Position numbers and translations under genes: made by a program. From NCBI RefSeq assembly GCF_030463565.1, contig NC_134648.1, positions 44,917,498-44,981,497 on the forward strand: 64,000 nucleotides of DNA, in the 5' to 3' direction. This document shows, piece by piece, positions 12,901-25,265 of this stretch; positions within the stretch are counted from its first letter, which is position 1; each line of letters opens with the position of its first letter. The notes under the pieces were generated by a model that made no database searches, was not told the origin of the DNA, and saw only the letters and a list, made by a program, of their open reading frames with translations. This DNA is from Pelecanus crispus. Taxonomy: Eukaryota > Chordata > Aves > Pelecaniformes > Pelecanidae.

Positions 12901-15900
12901 CTGCTGAACCAACTAGAAATGCATTTATTCCTCTGCTTATAAAGCATCTTTCCAATATGGCTCCTATCTCTGTCACACCTTGGGCACTATAATAGTAAAA
13001 AATACTATTATCGATGCTAATACTTCCAATAATAAATATTAAGGGAAAAAATAAACTATAATAACCAGAGACCAACAAAATGCCAGTTGCTCTTTTCCCA
13101 TAGATGAGATATATTAACAGGAGTGGAAAGCATCAGTTCTTTCTTTACCTCTTATCTTTGGTGGCAAGAGTAAAGGAATATAACAAGAAAACAAGAGAAA
13201 AAAATAATCTAATGTGGAACTAATGCAACATTTACCACTTATCATCTGATTATTGTACTTGCATGATATCTCTGTGTCTCTAATCTTTAATCTTCTTGTA
13301 TGCAGATTGAAAGACCTGCAGGGCAAGACTCTTCCTATATGTCTGTGTAGCATCTAACACAGTGAGATCCTGATCCTCCCTCTAGCCTCTAGGAAGTCAT
13401 GAAATTAAAATAATCAAATGATAAGGGTCCCCAAGCTAGACTCACCAAAGAATTTGGGCAACACAGTACTTAGTTTCTCAGGACCCCTAGGTACTTTGCC
13501 AGCTTGCAGAACTGAGTGCCCTAAATCAGGTGCCCAGCTTCTGCTGGCCTGGGCAGAAGCAATTGCAGCATGGATGATGGGCCACCAGTGCTACCATATA
13601 ACCAGGAATCCACGTTAGTCTGGGAGCATTAATGGGATGCTACAAGACCATCTCCTCACCTCCCTGGTAAATCTGCAGCTACTTTAGGTGCCTGACAATG
13701 AACTCGACAGAGGCATGAGCACACATATTACCCCAGAGCATACATATTTTGCAGGCAATCACAGATTTGCCCTGTGTTTTATGCTGGCTCAATCAGTACT
13801 GTCACTAAATGTCAAATCAGGTGTAAACAAGGCAGCCCTGAGCCCAGGTGCTGCTCAAGCAGAGCTGTGCTGTTCCACAGCCCCACAGCTGCTGCCTTGC
13901 TCAGGGCACACATGGACCTGCAAGTAGGTGTCTTGAGGTGACCGATGGGAAATGCAAAAGAGAAATGCATGTGTGAAACCAGAGACCTGCTGTAAGGAGC
14001 ACTCCTCTCTGGTCTGGATGCACAACCTTCAGCTCTCTCCTGAGTTAAGTAGCTAACCAAGCCCTTTCTGATGGACCCCTGTGGCTACCATCCTCACCTA
14101 CAGCATGAGAGATTTCAGTACAGCATCCCCCATGTCCCTCAAGAGTTCAAACTTGCCTGTCTCACATCACAGGTGTGCAGCATTTAGGGTCAGGATGCTG
14201 TCAATACCACCAGATTGAAGCTGTGCTATTTTTCAAGGAATACTTAAATAGTCCTTGGGCCAGAAGAGGGAAAGAAACTCCACCTACATCCTTAAAGCCT
14301 CAACTTGAAAGAGAGGAACAAATTCCTCTTTTAATAAATACATAGATGTTTGATTCTAAGGATTAATTAATATTAACTGTGGTGTTTAAAGCCAACTACA
14401 AGATCATTAAAGCCTTTCTAAATATTAATTCCCCACAGAAGTAATAGCCTACTGTCATAAGAATTTTGGTAGCTAGGACAGATGAGCTGAGGAAATACAG
14501 ATACAAGGCTTCCACAAACTAATTTCTCTTTTAAAACAGTTTACATTCTAGGAAAGCTTGAGAAACTTTGATTAAAGACTGATTGAATAGTCAAATGGTC
14601 AAGCTGTTCTCAACACGCATTGTAGAGACAGAGTTGAAACTGTGTTCAAACTGGACACAGGAGCATAGCTTGCTTTTTAAGTTTCTGGAACATCCTCAGA
14701 GAAAGCTCTGAGGGCAAGATACTGCCACTCCTATGTTTTATGAATAAGTGCATTCAGCTAGCAAACATAACAAGCTGCTTTTCTGCAGCAACTGAAATTT
14801 GCCTTTTTCACCCATTAGTATGTGGTTACACAATGACACTTGATAGAGCAAATCAACCAAATTAAAAAGTTATAATAATAATTTTAAAAAGTAAAAAAAC
14901 AATGGAGTAAGGTGACTTCTGCTACTCAGTCTGCCACAAAAACTCTGGGAGACAGAAAGATGCGAGCCAGCGGAGACTGCCTGTGGAGGACTCCTACCTG
15001 CTGGGCTCCCATGAGCGCTACAGTGGAAAATGAAACCCAGCAAGCCAGCAGCATGCGAGCTGCCAGGAGACAAAGTGGACTCCAGATTAAGAAGGTATCA
15101 GCCAAAGAAATCGATACACAGCTCCAATGCTCCTGACTGCCTGACAGTCCTCCATGACAACTACACAAAACTGCTTCTAGGAGGGCAGCACGACTAATTA
15201 CTCAGGAGAGTCTTTTGCAGTAACATCCTACTTCAAACAGAAATAGATTTGCAATAAAAGGTTTGGATACATATTTTGACTGCTTACATTTTATGGCAAG
15301 AATGATTGCTTCAAAACCCCAGGTAACACAGAAAAGAGGGTGTTGAAAACTCAACAGGACAAAGAGCAAGGTAGCACGCCACTGTGACCAACCCTTCTCT
15401 GGCTGCAGGATAAGGAATGTAAACCCACCTGGACGCCTTCAGGCCTTTCCCACCTCTGATTTCTTTGATCCCAGTGATGATCTCTCTGAATCGATTCGTG
15501 CTGAACAGCTACTCAAATACCTCAGAAGCACTTGCAGCATTCAGGCTACACATAGCAAAAATGTGTGTTTGAAGAAGCAGAGCAACAGCTACCAGCAGGT
15601 GGCCCAGCAAACTGGATAATTTAATCTCAGCAACCACCTACTCCAGACTGGTAGCTCTCCTTCTTTGGTGCTTCTGAGCAGTGAGGAACACCAACCAAAG
15701 GACTCCATCGAACTGAGACAGCACAAGATGTTGACTAAATGTCAAAGATGATGTTATCTTAGAGGTCACAGACCACTTCAGAAACTCCCAAGGAAGGTAC
15801 ACCAGCAACAAGGATAAAGAAGTTGCAAAAAAGTAGAATTTTCTCTGAAGAGTAGTCAATAAGAGGTTATGCAGAAGAGCTGGTGGCAGAAAGAAATTCA

Positions 15901-18584
15901 CAGTGAAAGATAGTTGGGAATACTAAGGCTAGTAAGGAGTCAAAGCATAAGGAAACAACATGGTAACATTTAATTAGTCTGGAAGGTATTTGGGGTAAGA
16001 AAGAGAATAGAAACTCAGGTGTATGGACATGCCACTAATACCATTTTAACTGGGTTATAAATCATTACTCATGGTTTGCTAATGTCAAGAAAGGAAACTA
16101 GTAATAGTACTAGACTGGATAATCAAAGTGAACAGTCAGCTAAGGTGATATTAATTGTATTTGACTGATGAGAAGGGGCGGGAGAGTGAATAGCTGGCAG
16201 AGGGAAAATGTAAAATGTGATATCTGCTAAATGAGGCATGATGAATAATGGTTTTTCTTGTCAAAACCACTGCTAGATTCCCCTCAAGCTGTGAGTGGGT
16301 ATTCAGGAACACGTGTCTAGTTTTAACCAGGGGTCCGATCCTTCTTCTAATAAAGGCAACAGAAATTATTATAACTGATGCAAACAGGAGCTGAAAAAGA
16401 CCAAGATAATGTCCTACAGCCACAAACTGAAATTCCATCTTATTTCACAAAATGTACATCCAAAGCAAGTTAAAAACAATCCAGGGATTGTATCTATTAT
16501 CTTGCATGAAAAGCCAGCAGTTGTTGACAGGAGTTAATAGCATTTCCCATGAAATTGGGCTTAATCTGTTCATTTTTGGGGGTGTTTTGGGTTTTTTTTT
16601 AAACCTATTTATTTTCATGTATTTATTAACAGTAAGTAGAATTCTGACAAGATACTCTATAACCAAAGCATTAAAAGTAGGTCTCAGCTAAATAAAATAA
16701 TATAGCAGCAACATAAGTCATTTAGATCTTAGGATAAGCTTATTCAGAGAGTTAATATCAATGGTTCGTGTTTATCTCACTTTCTACATCTTTTCAGAAA
16801 CTGTTCAGCTGTTAGCCCACTCTATTTATGTAAGAAGTCATTCTGTTTCAATGTGCATGAGGCTGAACTGCACTTTTTTGGGGGTGAAGCAGTAACGTTG
16901 GTTGGCTGCAGTCTGATGTGTTCTAAAACTGCTCTCAGTTTGCATTTAATTTTAGAGAATCAGGACATTTCCAATCATCATTATAATAAAAAGAATTTGT
17001 GGTAGGGCAACTAATAAATCATTACTCTCTTTAGTCTTCTTGTTATGCAGAGGACAACTCTGTCCAGTTATTTGGACAAGAGCCACAGGGGTTATGTACA
17101 TAGAGCCTTACTCCGCATAACAAACCAATAAAGATGCTGAAAGTCAGGAGCAAAACAGAGATGCGCTATAAAAGCAACAACAACTGAGATTCATTCTCTC
17201 TAAACTCCCTTTCAGACATTTTTTCTGTATCATTGCTGAAGCAGACTGCAGAAATAATTTAGGCACAGAACAAGCAAAGCATGTCCAAAGCATATGTCCG
17301 AAGCACGTCCGAAGCCACAGTCTCTTCAAAGTCCCACTGAATCCAATGAAGAAAACACCAAGCAGCAAGGGCTGTGTAGTAAAAATCATGCAGGGAGGCT
17401 ATGTAGTCTCCACATCCAAAATTTTAAAACAAAGATCAAGAATAGCCTCAGCCAGTCATTCTATTGCAGAGCTTCTTGCATCTCACCCAAAGCATCTATT
17501 ACTGGTCACCTTGAATGACCAGTGTGAATGACAAAAGGATCCAGTGATAGTCTGACTGACACGCGCCAGGCACACAAAAGGAATTTAATGTTCTGAGAGA
17601 TACAGAATTAGGATTCCCAGCCTACTAAGACACAGGATTGGAAAGGAGACCACATCACCAGGGTTCAGACCCAAATTCAAACTTCCCCCAAATTTGGAGG
17701 GACTGAGAGCCCAAGCTCTAATTTAGGCCCATCTTTGTCTGGAGTTAAGATTAACTCATGGGCTCAAGCGTCAGCAAAGTCTGTTTATGAATCATTCTAA
17801 TGTCACCAAACTACAAGTGTACGTTGCCACTGAGATCAGTGAGCAGGACTAAACACCTTGTGGAGCCCCTCCAACCCTTGCAGGCAACACAAGGCATAAG
17901 CAGAGGTCAGGCTGGAAAGGAAGAGGGACTTAAGTGCATAGCAGGACTTTAATCCAGCATCTGCCTGCAATGTAAATTTGAAGGTGCCACCAGTCATGTA
18001 TTAGTGCTAATGAACTCATCCCAGGGAACCTTAAGTTTGATGACCTACCTTTCACTGTCTTTGCAGCCCCGTAACTACCCAGGTCTTTCTGGTCCGAGAG
18101 CTCTCCTACACTGCTGGAGTACTCGGGAGCCTACTTCTGCTGGGATCTTCTCACTGCAGAGGTGGCTCCAGGCTCTCCCTGCAAAGGTCTCGTAACCACA
18201 ACTCTTTCCTCAGACACACGCATACCTTCGTGACTCATGCCACAAGCACTGCCTGAACACTTCATCTTCTCCCACCCTTGGACACAGCCTGCACAACGCC
18301 TGCTGAGATGCTCCAGCGTTCACCTCACCATCAGGAAAAGCAGCAACAGCAGGTTTGCACATGACCTGGAAGCACCTACCTCCTGTCCACCTATACTGGG
18401 AGAGATGTCAGATCAAGCTCTAGCCTGGGTGTGTGCCAGAGGAGTCTGGCTTTCTGGGCAGTGTTTTAGCAACAGAATAGGCAGAAGCACGCACGGACCC
18501 CATGCAGCCTGCAGATTGCTGCTCAGACCACACTGTCATCTATAATTCAGAGAGAAGATACTGGATGCTATTAAAGCCTTTTAT
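9901..18584. other. Gene-free sequence
   Basis: Unique sequence with only short ORFs; a small CCCATG tandem occurs near 10828-10845. No exon or mobile element was recognised. Confidence 0.55.
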
Positions 18585-18589
18585 GTAAC
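18585..18589 (+). repeat. Left target-site duplication GTAAC of the solo LTR
   Basis: Identical to 19147-19151 on the other side of the LTR. Confidence 0.85.
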
Positions 18590-19146
18590 TGTCCTGGTTT
18601 CGGCTGGGATAGAGTTAATTTTGTTCCTAGTAGCAGGCATAGTGCTGTGTTTTGGATTTAGTAGGAGAAGAATGCTGATAACACACTGAGGTTTTAGTTG
18701 TTGCTAAGTACTGCTTATGCTAGTCAAGGACTTTTCAGCTTCCCATGCTCTGCCAGGTGCACAAGAAACTAGGAGGGGGCACAGCCAGAATGGTTGATCC
18801 AAACTGACCAAAGGGCTATTCCATACCATATGACGTCATGCTCAGGATATAAACTGGGGGGGGGTTGGCCGGGGAGCAGCGATCGCTGCTCGGGAACTGT
18901 CTGGGTATCGGTCGGCAGGTGGTGAGCAATTGCATTGTGCATCACTTGCTTTGTATATTATTATATTATTATTATGTTGTTATTATTATTATTTTACTTT
19001 ATTTCAATGATTAAACTGTTCTTATCTCAACACAGGAGTGTTTCTCACTCTTACTCCTCCGATTCTCTCCCCCATCCCATCGGGGTAGGGGGAGTGAGTG
19101 AGCAGCTGCGTGGTGCTTAGTTGCTGGCTAGGGCTAAACCACGACA
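18590..19146 (+). mobile_element. Solo LTR of an avian ERVL-type endogenous retrovirus
   Basis: A 557-bp element begins TGTCCTGG and ends ACCACGACA (TG...CA). It is flanked by a perfect 5-bp direct repeat GTAAC (18585-18589 and 19147-19151); 5-bp target duplications are typical of ERVL. It has a TATAAA at 18848-18853 and an ATTAAA poly(A) signal at 19010-19015, giving the expected U3-R-U5 order on the plus strand. An AT-rich TTATTA run lies between them. No gag, pol or env sequence lies next to it, so this is a recombined solo LTR. The family match (neoavian ERVL LTR) is from memory of such elements. Confidence 0.88.
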
Positions 19147-19151
19147 GTAAC
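19147..19151 (+). repeat. Right target-site duplication GTAAC of the solo LTR
   Basis: Immediately follows the CGACA end of the LTR and matches 18585-18589 exactly. Confidence 0.85.
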
Positions 19152-19274
19152 AAAGCCCATGATGTGGAAAGTACAAGTAAATAGTTGCTTATACCTCCTA
19201 GACATGTAGTAAATAATTTGAGGTTTTGGTTTCCCCTATTTCGAGGAGGTTTTTGTGTTGTGTCAGTCTCTTTC

Positions 19275-19300
19275 TTTTTTTTTTTTTTTTTAAAAAAAAA
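19275..19300. repeat. T17-A9 homopolymer junction
   Basis: A T run (19275-19291) runs straight into an A run (19292-19300), which could form a hairpin. It lies about 130 bp past the solo LTR. Confidence 0.95.
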
Positions 19301-19887
19301 CAAATGAAAACAAAACCAAAAACACATTCTATTTTTTGTAAAATTGCAATGCTTGTAGAAGTAAAAATACTAGCACTGGAGTGACATGAGCAAACTCCGC
19401 ATAAACCTCTAAGCAGATTCCTACAAACACTTCTTCAGCCCAGCCTGAAATACCCCCGCTGATCCTGTGCAAAAAATGCCAGTTTCATACAACTGCCTGC
19501 TGTTGATGTGACCTTTCAAAGATGTTAGAGTTGAAGTGAATTACAGAAGAGTTCAGTATGCCTCAAACAGGCACTAGGAAGAAAGCACAGTTGTGTGTGT
19601 TGCTCAGGAAAGAGGAAAGCGCTATTATGTATGTGCCTTGCTGGAAACCAGCTCTTCATTTCTGTCTAACAACAGGGTCTCCCATTCTGTGTTCATTTCT
19701 GCAAGGAGTATACATTGGTTTGTTTAGTAACAGTGTAAGCAAACAAAAAAAAGGGAACTTTCACTCCTTTTTTGGTTTTGCCCTTTCCCCCCCCCAGCCC
19801 CCACAGCCTTGTATGTATATGTGAGATGTTTTCCCCCTCTATTGCCTTAAATCCATTTTAGCATGATACCTCTTAATCAAAGAGATG

Positions 19888-19940
19888 CTGAGGTTGACAT
19901 GGACCCTTTGCAGGTCATCTAGTCCGCCCCCTGCTTTTCT
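19888..19940 (-). mobile_element. Short diverged CR1 3'-end fragment
   Basis: GAGGTTGACATGG, then GCAGGTCATCTAGTCCGCC and CCCTGCT follow the complement of the CR1 3'UTR in order. It is short and diverged. Confidence 0.55.
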
Positions 19941-22900
19941 GCAGATTTCTAATCTCTGTGTTACAAGCACGTAAGAGCAGAACATGGGCAGGAGGCATTC
20001 ATCCATGCACTTTTCAAAGGACTCAAAAGCCTTTCTATCCTATTAATTTTTCCATACATTGTCCTTTTTTTTTTTCCCCACCAGGAAAAAAAAAAAAAAG
20101 GTGTCCTCGTATGGCACTATGAGAAACAGGGAATAGGCCACTGCAGAAAATGCCCAGAAACGCAAGGCAGGGATCACCTCTTGACAGCGAACATGCAGAG
20201 GCAGGCACAAATGAGCCTTCATAAATTCAGAAATCTATTGGCACAGCCTATTGCCAGTGTTAAAACTGTCGAGGTCGTATTTCCACTAGGTGTCATCTCC
20301 CAGAAACTGCCACGTTTGAAGTAACTTTATCTGTAAATGGAAATACACCATTTGCAGCTCCAACTCCTTCCCCTGAGGTACTTTGATACAGCCGATAAAA
20401 ACAGCCCCCACGTTAAGAGATGTATTTCGTATCTGCTCATGCAAGCATGGACTGAGGCTCTCCTCTGCAGAGGTGCTTGGTGGGGTAAAGAAGGGAAAGC
20501 GCTCATCTGTGAAATTTTGGAGAGGATTGCTGAATTTTTTTATTTTCAAGCCAAGCAAAACATTTTGTACCGTTAAACTGATATGCAAACACTACACCAG
20601 TCCAAGGTGAAAAAGGAGAGTAGGTGGGCAACGTCAGTATAAGCTGTGCCTGAAAAACGGGCTCGTACAGATGGGTTGAGGCCAGGTTCCAAGACTTTCC
20701 ACTCGCACACAGCAGAGGGCTGTGTTGGGCTTAGCAGAGCCAGGACTGACAGCCAGAAGACTTATTCATAGCTGCAGGAAAAACACAGGCCCTAAGCAGC
20801 AAGAAATCCCCAGGCCGCTGTAGGATGGGGTGGAGTCAGGAAGGACCAGTATGACCTCCTTGTCTTCCCTCCTCAAAGCACCAGAGGTCCTGCCATCACT
20901 TCTGCTCCATCCCAGTAACTCGCAGTACAACAGGAACTTTCGCCCGTGCAACCCATCTTCCCCCAAAACAAGCTTACCTCTCCTTTGGTCTTGCGCAGTT
21001 TTAATTCCGAACATTAATTTATTTTGCTACACGCATTTACTCCAGGAGAGAGTGGCTCATTTGCTGCCGCTGTATGAATCAATTGTTCACTCTTTGCCGG
21101 AGAAGTACATGCAGTTCTGCTCGCTCCATTACAAAAGGGATGTATCAGCACTGGGAGCATTTCTGGGACAAACGTTACAGATTATTAGAAACCCAGGAAG
21201 TATGGAGCAAGCACAATGAAATGGGGCTGTTACCTAAGAAAGGAGCTAGGTGCTTCAATACATCCTTTAAAACAACACAGATACTGTGTACCTGATAGGA
21301 CACAAAATATTTTTTTCCAGCAATACAGTGTAGGATATTCCGAGACATATACTATGTACTGTTGCTATAACAACATGTCAAGAGTGCTACCACCATAGCA
21401 TTAAAACTGCAGATGTTTGTGATGCAGTTTGATTCATAAGCAGAGACAGAAGCCTGGAAGGCTGTAATGAGCAGAAGCTTGAGGTCAGATCAAATACTTT
21501 TACTTTTCGAGGAGGAGGCGGGAAAAAAAGAACTGCAGGATTTGAACGAAGGAAAACCAGCATTAGACGGTTGTAATGACCGCTCAGCCTGAACAATGGC
21601 CTAGCACCAGCGCTGCTGCTTCATAACGGATTCAGTTTTGCTGTAATGACAAAAAACGTCCTGGGTCAATACAAGGAAGAGCTCCCTTTCACCTCTCGTA
21701 TGACTAAGCACATGAGGCTGACCTACCATCTAAGAGGCACTCATTTAAGGATGAGCTTTTCTGCTCCTGGCATATCATGGGAAAAATACATTTGTTCTCA
21801 TTTTGCTCGCTGTGATGTGTCAATACTCTAGAGAAATGACAAGTATTGCGGTCTAGACAAATCTATTGATGAGCAGTTGCCTCTCATGTATTTTTGAGAA
21901 GTAATACTTTTGGTGTCTCCCAGAGTTTTATCAAGGGAGCTCTTTCCTAGTAATAACATATGAGGCAGAACATCAGAGAGGAGTTCAGTCTCTATGGCAC
22001 TTACCGTTGAGTGGGCTCGATACCCCATTGCCGTTTTCATTGTTTGAGTCACCCAAGCGCTGAGTGACTTCACACAGGAACAATTTGTATAGAAATCTAT
22101 TTTGAGAAGGAAAAGGCTCACTCTCATAGGTACAGCAATTGCACATCGGGCAACTCAGCCTGTCACAAAAATCTCTTCATCAGGGTAAATGCCAAGATAT
22201 GCTGGCCATGAGTCACAGCTGTCATCCTCCGTTTTAAAAGGTTTTAATCCTTATGAATTGTTAGTGGGATTAAGACAGAAGCATGATGATGCTGACTTTG
22301 AAACATTGGAATTAAGTGATTCCACCATCATTTAGAACAGTCTGTCTTGTAGCGCTATTTCAGGTGACTCAAATAGCACCTGGACCGGAAAGGAGACAAT
22401 TTATATATATAGGAAAGAGCAAGAACTGTCAGAAACTCCAGAAAGTCAGCATCTCACCTAAGCAGTATATTTTAAATGTCAAGAGTTATATGAGATAAAT
22501 CTCACTTAAAGGTTGTGGGTTACTGTTTCCCTTTTTGTTTTCCTGTACGTCATGTACTACCTAGGGATGGGGATTACTCTAAATATAAACAATCTTATCA
22601 AAGTAAAAATTAGGCAGTGAGCATTGTGTGAGAAATTGCCAAAAAGATTATACATATTTTTCCACCATCTGAAAAAATGGTGGGTCTCATTCAGGAGGTA
22701 CAAATCAACAACCAAAGCCAAATTCAGGAAAGCCCTGCCTGTTTTTTTTCAGACCAAACTTGTCCATTCACGACAGTGTGATAAACTCAGGGATGTACTA
22801 ATACAAACAAACTAATCTCACTGTCACGTAGTTTACAGCTTTTGAAACACTTGCAACTGAATTAATTGTCACTTTACAATGACACTTAATCGTCTGTAGA

Positions 22901-25241
22901 TTATCACATTGTATTTTATATACCTGGCTTTGTTGTAATTTCAATTAACATTGCTGACACAGTAACCTCATTTTTATTACTATTATTATTATTATGCTGA
23001 CAAGGAACAAGTTAGCACGTGTTGTCTATCTGCCTCCAAAACATCAGCTTTATGACAGGCTGTGAGTTTCACCATCACTCAGCTAACCGTCCCACAATAT
23101 TAAGTTCAGAAAGCAGTAAACACCTAAAATCATGGGATCTGGCCAGTGCAGATTCAACCGACTCTTTGCAATGCTGAGAGCTAACTCCATATGGCGTACA
23201 ATGTGAGCACCGCAGCTGGGCCACCCGCGTGCGGCATCAGCGCCCGTCCCTGAGGATCACAAGATGGACCTACAAGAGGTAGGCACTGCCCTGGCATGGT
23301 ACGGCCCAAGCCTGCTTCCCTTCTCCATGGCTACTGCCGCAGGAAAAATCCAAGGGGTGGTGACAGTGGAGTCACTAAGGTGCGTTTATCCATTCATTAA
23401 TTTAAAGTATGCACATTCCCATAAGCAAGGGAATAGACTGCGCAGGGACGCGAGGAGGTCGCCATCACTGGTGATCTCTCAAGGTTAGACAGACGTCGCT
23501 CTAGCTCAACATCACGGCTGCTACTGATACACACAGCTGGTCCTGCACTTGGGTGGCAGATGGGTAACTTTGTAACGCAACGTCCAGCCTCATTTTTTCT
23601 ATGGGTCTCTTAGAATTTGCTACTCTAACATTGCCTTCACTCTTCTTTTTTTGCCTATTCATCAAAACCAACAACTTTTTGACTTAAAAACCCACAAACG
23701 TGCAGGGAAGTGAGAGCTGCCCCCCCTTACAGCAATCTAACTGGTTTTGATCATTAGTACACTGACCACTACAGTCTTGGAAAACGTAAATAAACTGTCA
23801 CCCTTCTGAGTGGAGGGAAACAGAAAAGGGGCACTGCACTGGCCAGTCTGCTCAAGATCACTTCACCGCCAAAAGCTCTCGCCACAAGGTGGAACAGTAT
23901 CACATACCAGTCCCCTCTGTCCAAATATGTGGATGTATTGCCCAAGAGTAGCTGGAACACTTAAGATCAAGCAGTCAGTTAAAATACCTTCTAGATTAGA
24001 CATAAAGCCACAGTGCACCTAGAGGCGTGGTAGGAGCATACCCAACGTGGCTCTGGTGGAGCTAGCTCAGGTAGAGCAGCGAGGTGATAGCACAGACTCA
24101 GTATGGACCAAGTACGCACCTAAACTACCTGCATCTCCCCAGCAATGCTAAGATGCATTTTAGTTCAAACTACCTGTTTGTCAACGTCAGGGTAAGTAAC
24201 CTGCCACAAAGGTGAGGGATCCCCCCTCTGAAGCTCTTTTCCCCAGCGTTGTTTAGCTTCCCTGCTAAAGACTGATCGTAACTCTACCTTCTTCTGGGCT
24301 TCTAACCAGTTGTTCTCTAAAAACCACTGCCCCAGGTTGCTCTGAATCACCCATCCTCCAACAGAGCCGTCCACAGAGGCTTCATCACCTCCTGGGACAG
24401 GAGTAGAGCTGCCAGAGGCTAGTCTGTATTTGTTTTTACCATATTTGACACAGTAAAAACACATTACTCCTGCCAGGTTTCACCACAGAGCTAAGATTTA
24501 TATGGGTTTTGCAAAGCTACAAAAGCAGGTGTTTGTTCCTCATACCAAACACTTCCAATAACGAGAGTCAGCAACCTGGTTGTACAAGCCTTCCCTGACA
24601 ATGAGGGGAAACCTCCATTAGCACCCTAAAGCTGTGGGCTGGAGTAGGCAGTAAGTAATAATCAGGAGTAATTCTACAGCAGACCAAGCCAGAAGAACAT
24701 ACTGGAAACTGTTTGGCTCCCCAGCAGAGCTCCTCGGTAATCTGTAACTAGGACTCCACACGTTTTTCCAAACCAAAATATCTTCAGGTGCTATATGGAA
24801 ACAACCTCAGCAAATAAGTACAACACAAGCGTAACTGAAGAGGTTGAGAAAGCTCAAAGAGAGCTGGGTAAGCAAACAGGAAAAGATGTTATTCTATAGG
24901 GTATATTAAAATCAGACCAGATAAAACTAGAACAGTAATAATATGGAAAGGATATTACCCATCAACTAAAATACTAATGTCCTTGCCTCAAAAGGCTTAA
25001 AACAAGGAAATGGATAACCAACCAAAGGCTTAGAAAATGGGATGAACAGGGAAACAGACTTTCAGTACAACCAGAAAGGGCATAAATTTAAAACAGTATA
25101 GGAACTGAAAGGGAAAAGAGTGAGTAAAGAGGGGATGAGGGAGGACTGCAAATCAAAAGTAGGAGGACAACAGAAAAGAGCAGTCTTGTCAACTTTCACC
25201 TTCCTAAAAACAAGGATTCTGGCTCAAAAATGTCATGAAAT

Positions 25242-25265
25242 TAAAAATAAAATAAAATAAAATAA
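25242..25265 (+). repeat. (AAAAT)n pentamer microsatellite
   Basis: Four to five AAAAT units in tandem. Confidence 0.85.

Larger units (their letters stand above)
19152..24160. other. Gene-free sequence
   Basis: Contains the short CR1 relic at 19888-19940, A/T runs near 19275 and 20067-20099, and an imperfect (TTA)n near 22974. No gene was recognised. Confidence 0.55.

Noticed and set aside
19022-19327. 101-codon minus-strand ORF overlapping the solo LTR
   Set aside because: It is antisense to the LTR end and runs through the T17-A9 homopolymer, with no protein features.
24030-24110. GAGCTAGCTCAGGTAGAGCAG, reminiscent of ancient archosaur DNA-transposon debris
   Set aside because: Too short, and no terminal inverted repeats were seen; similarity is only an impression.
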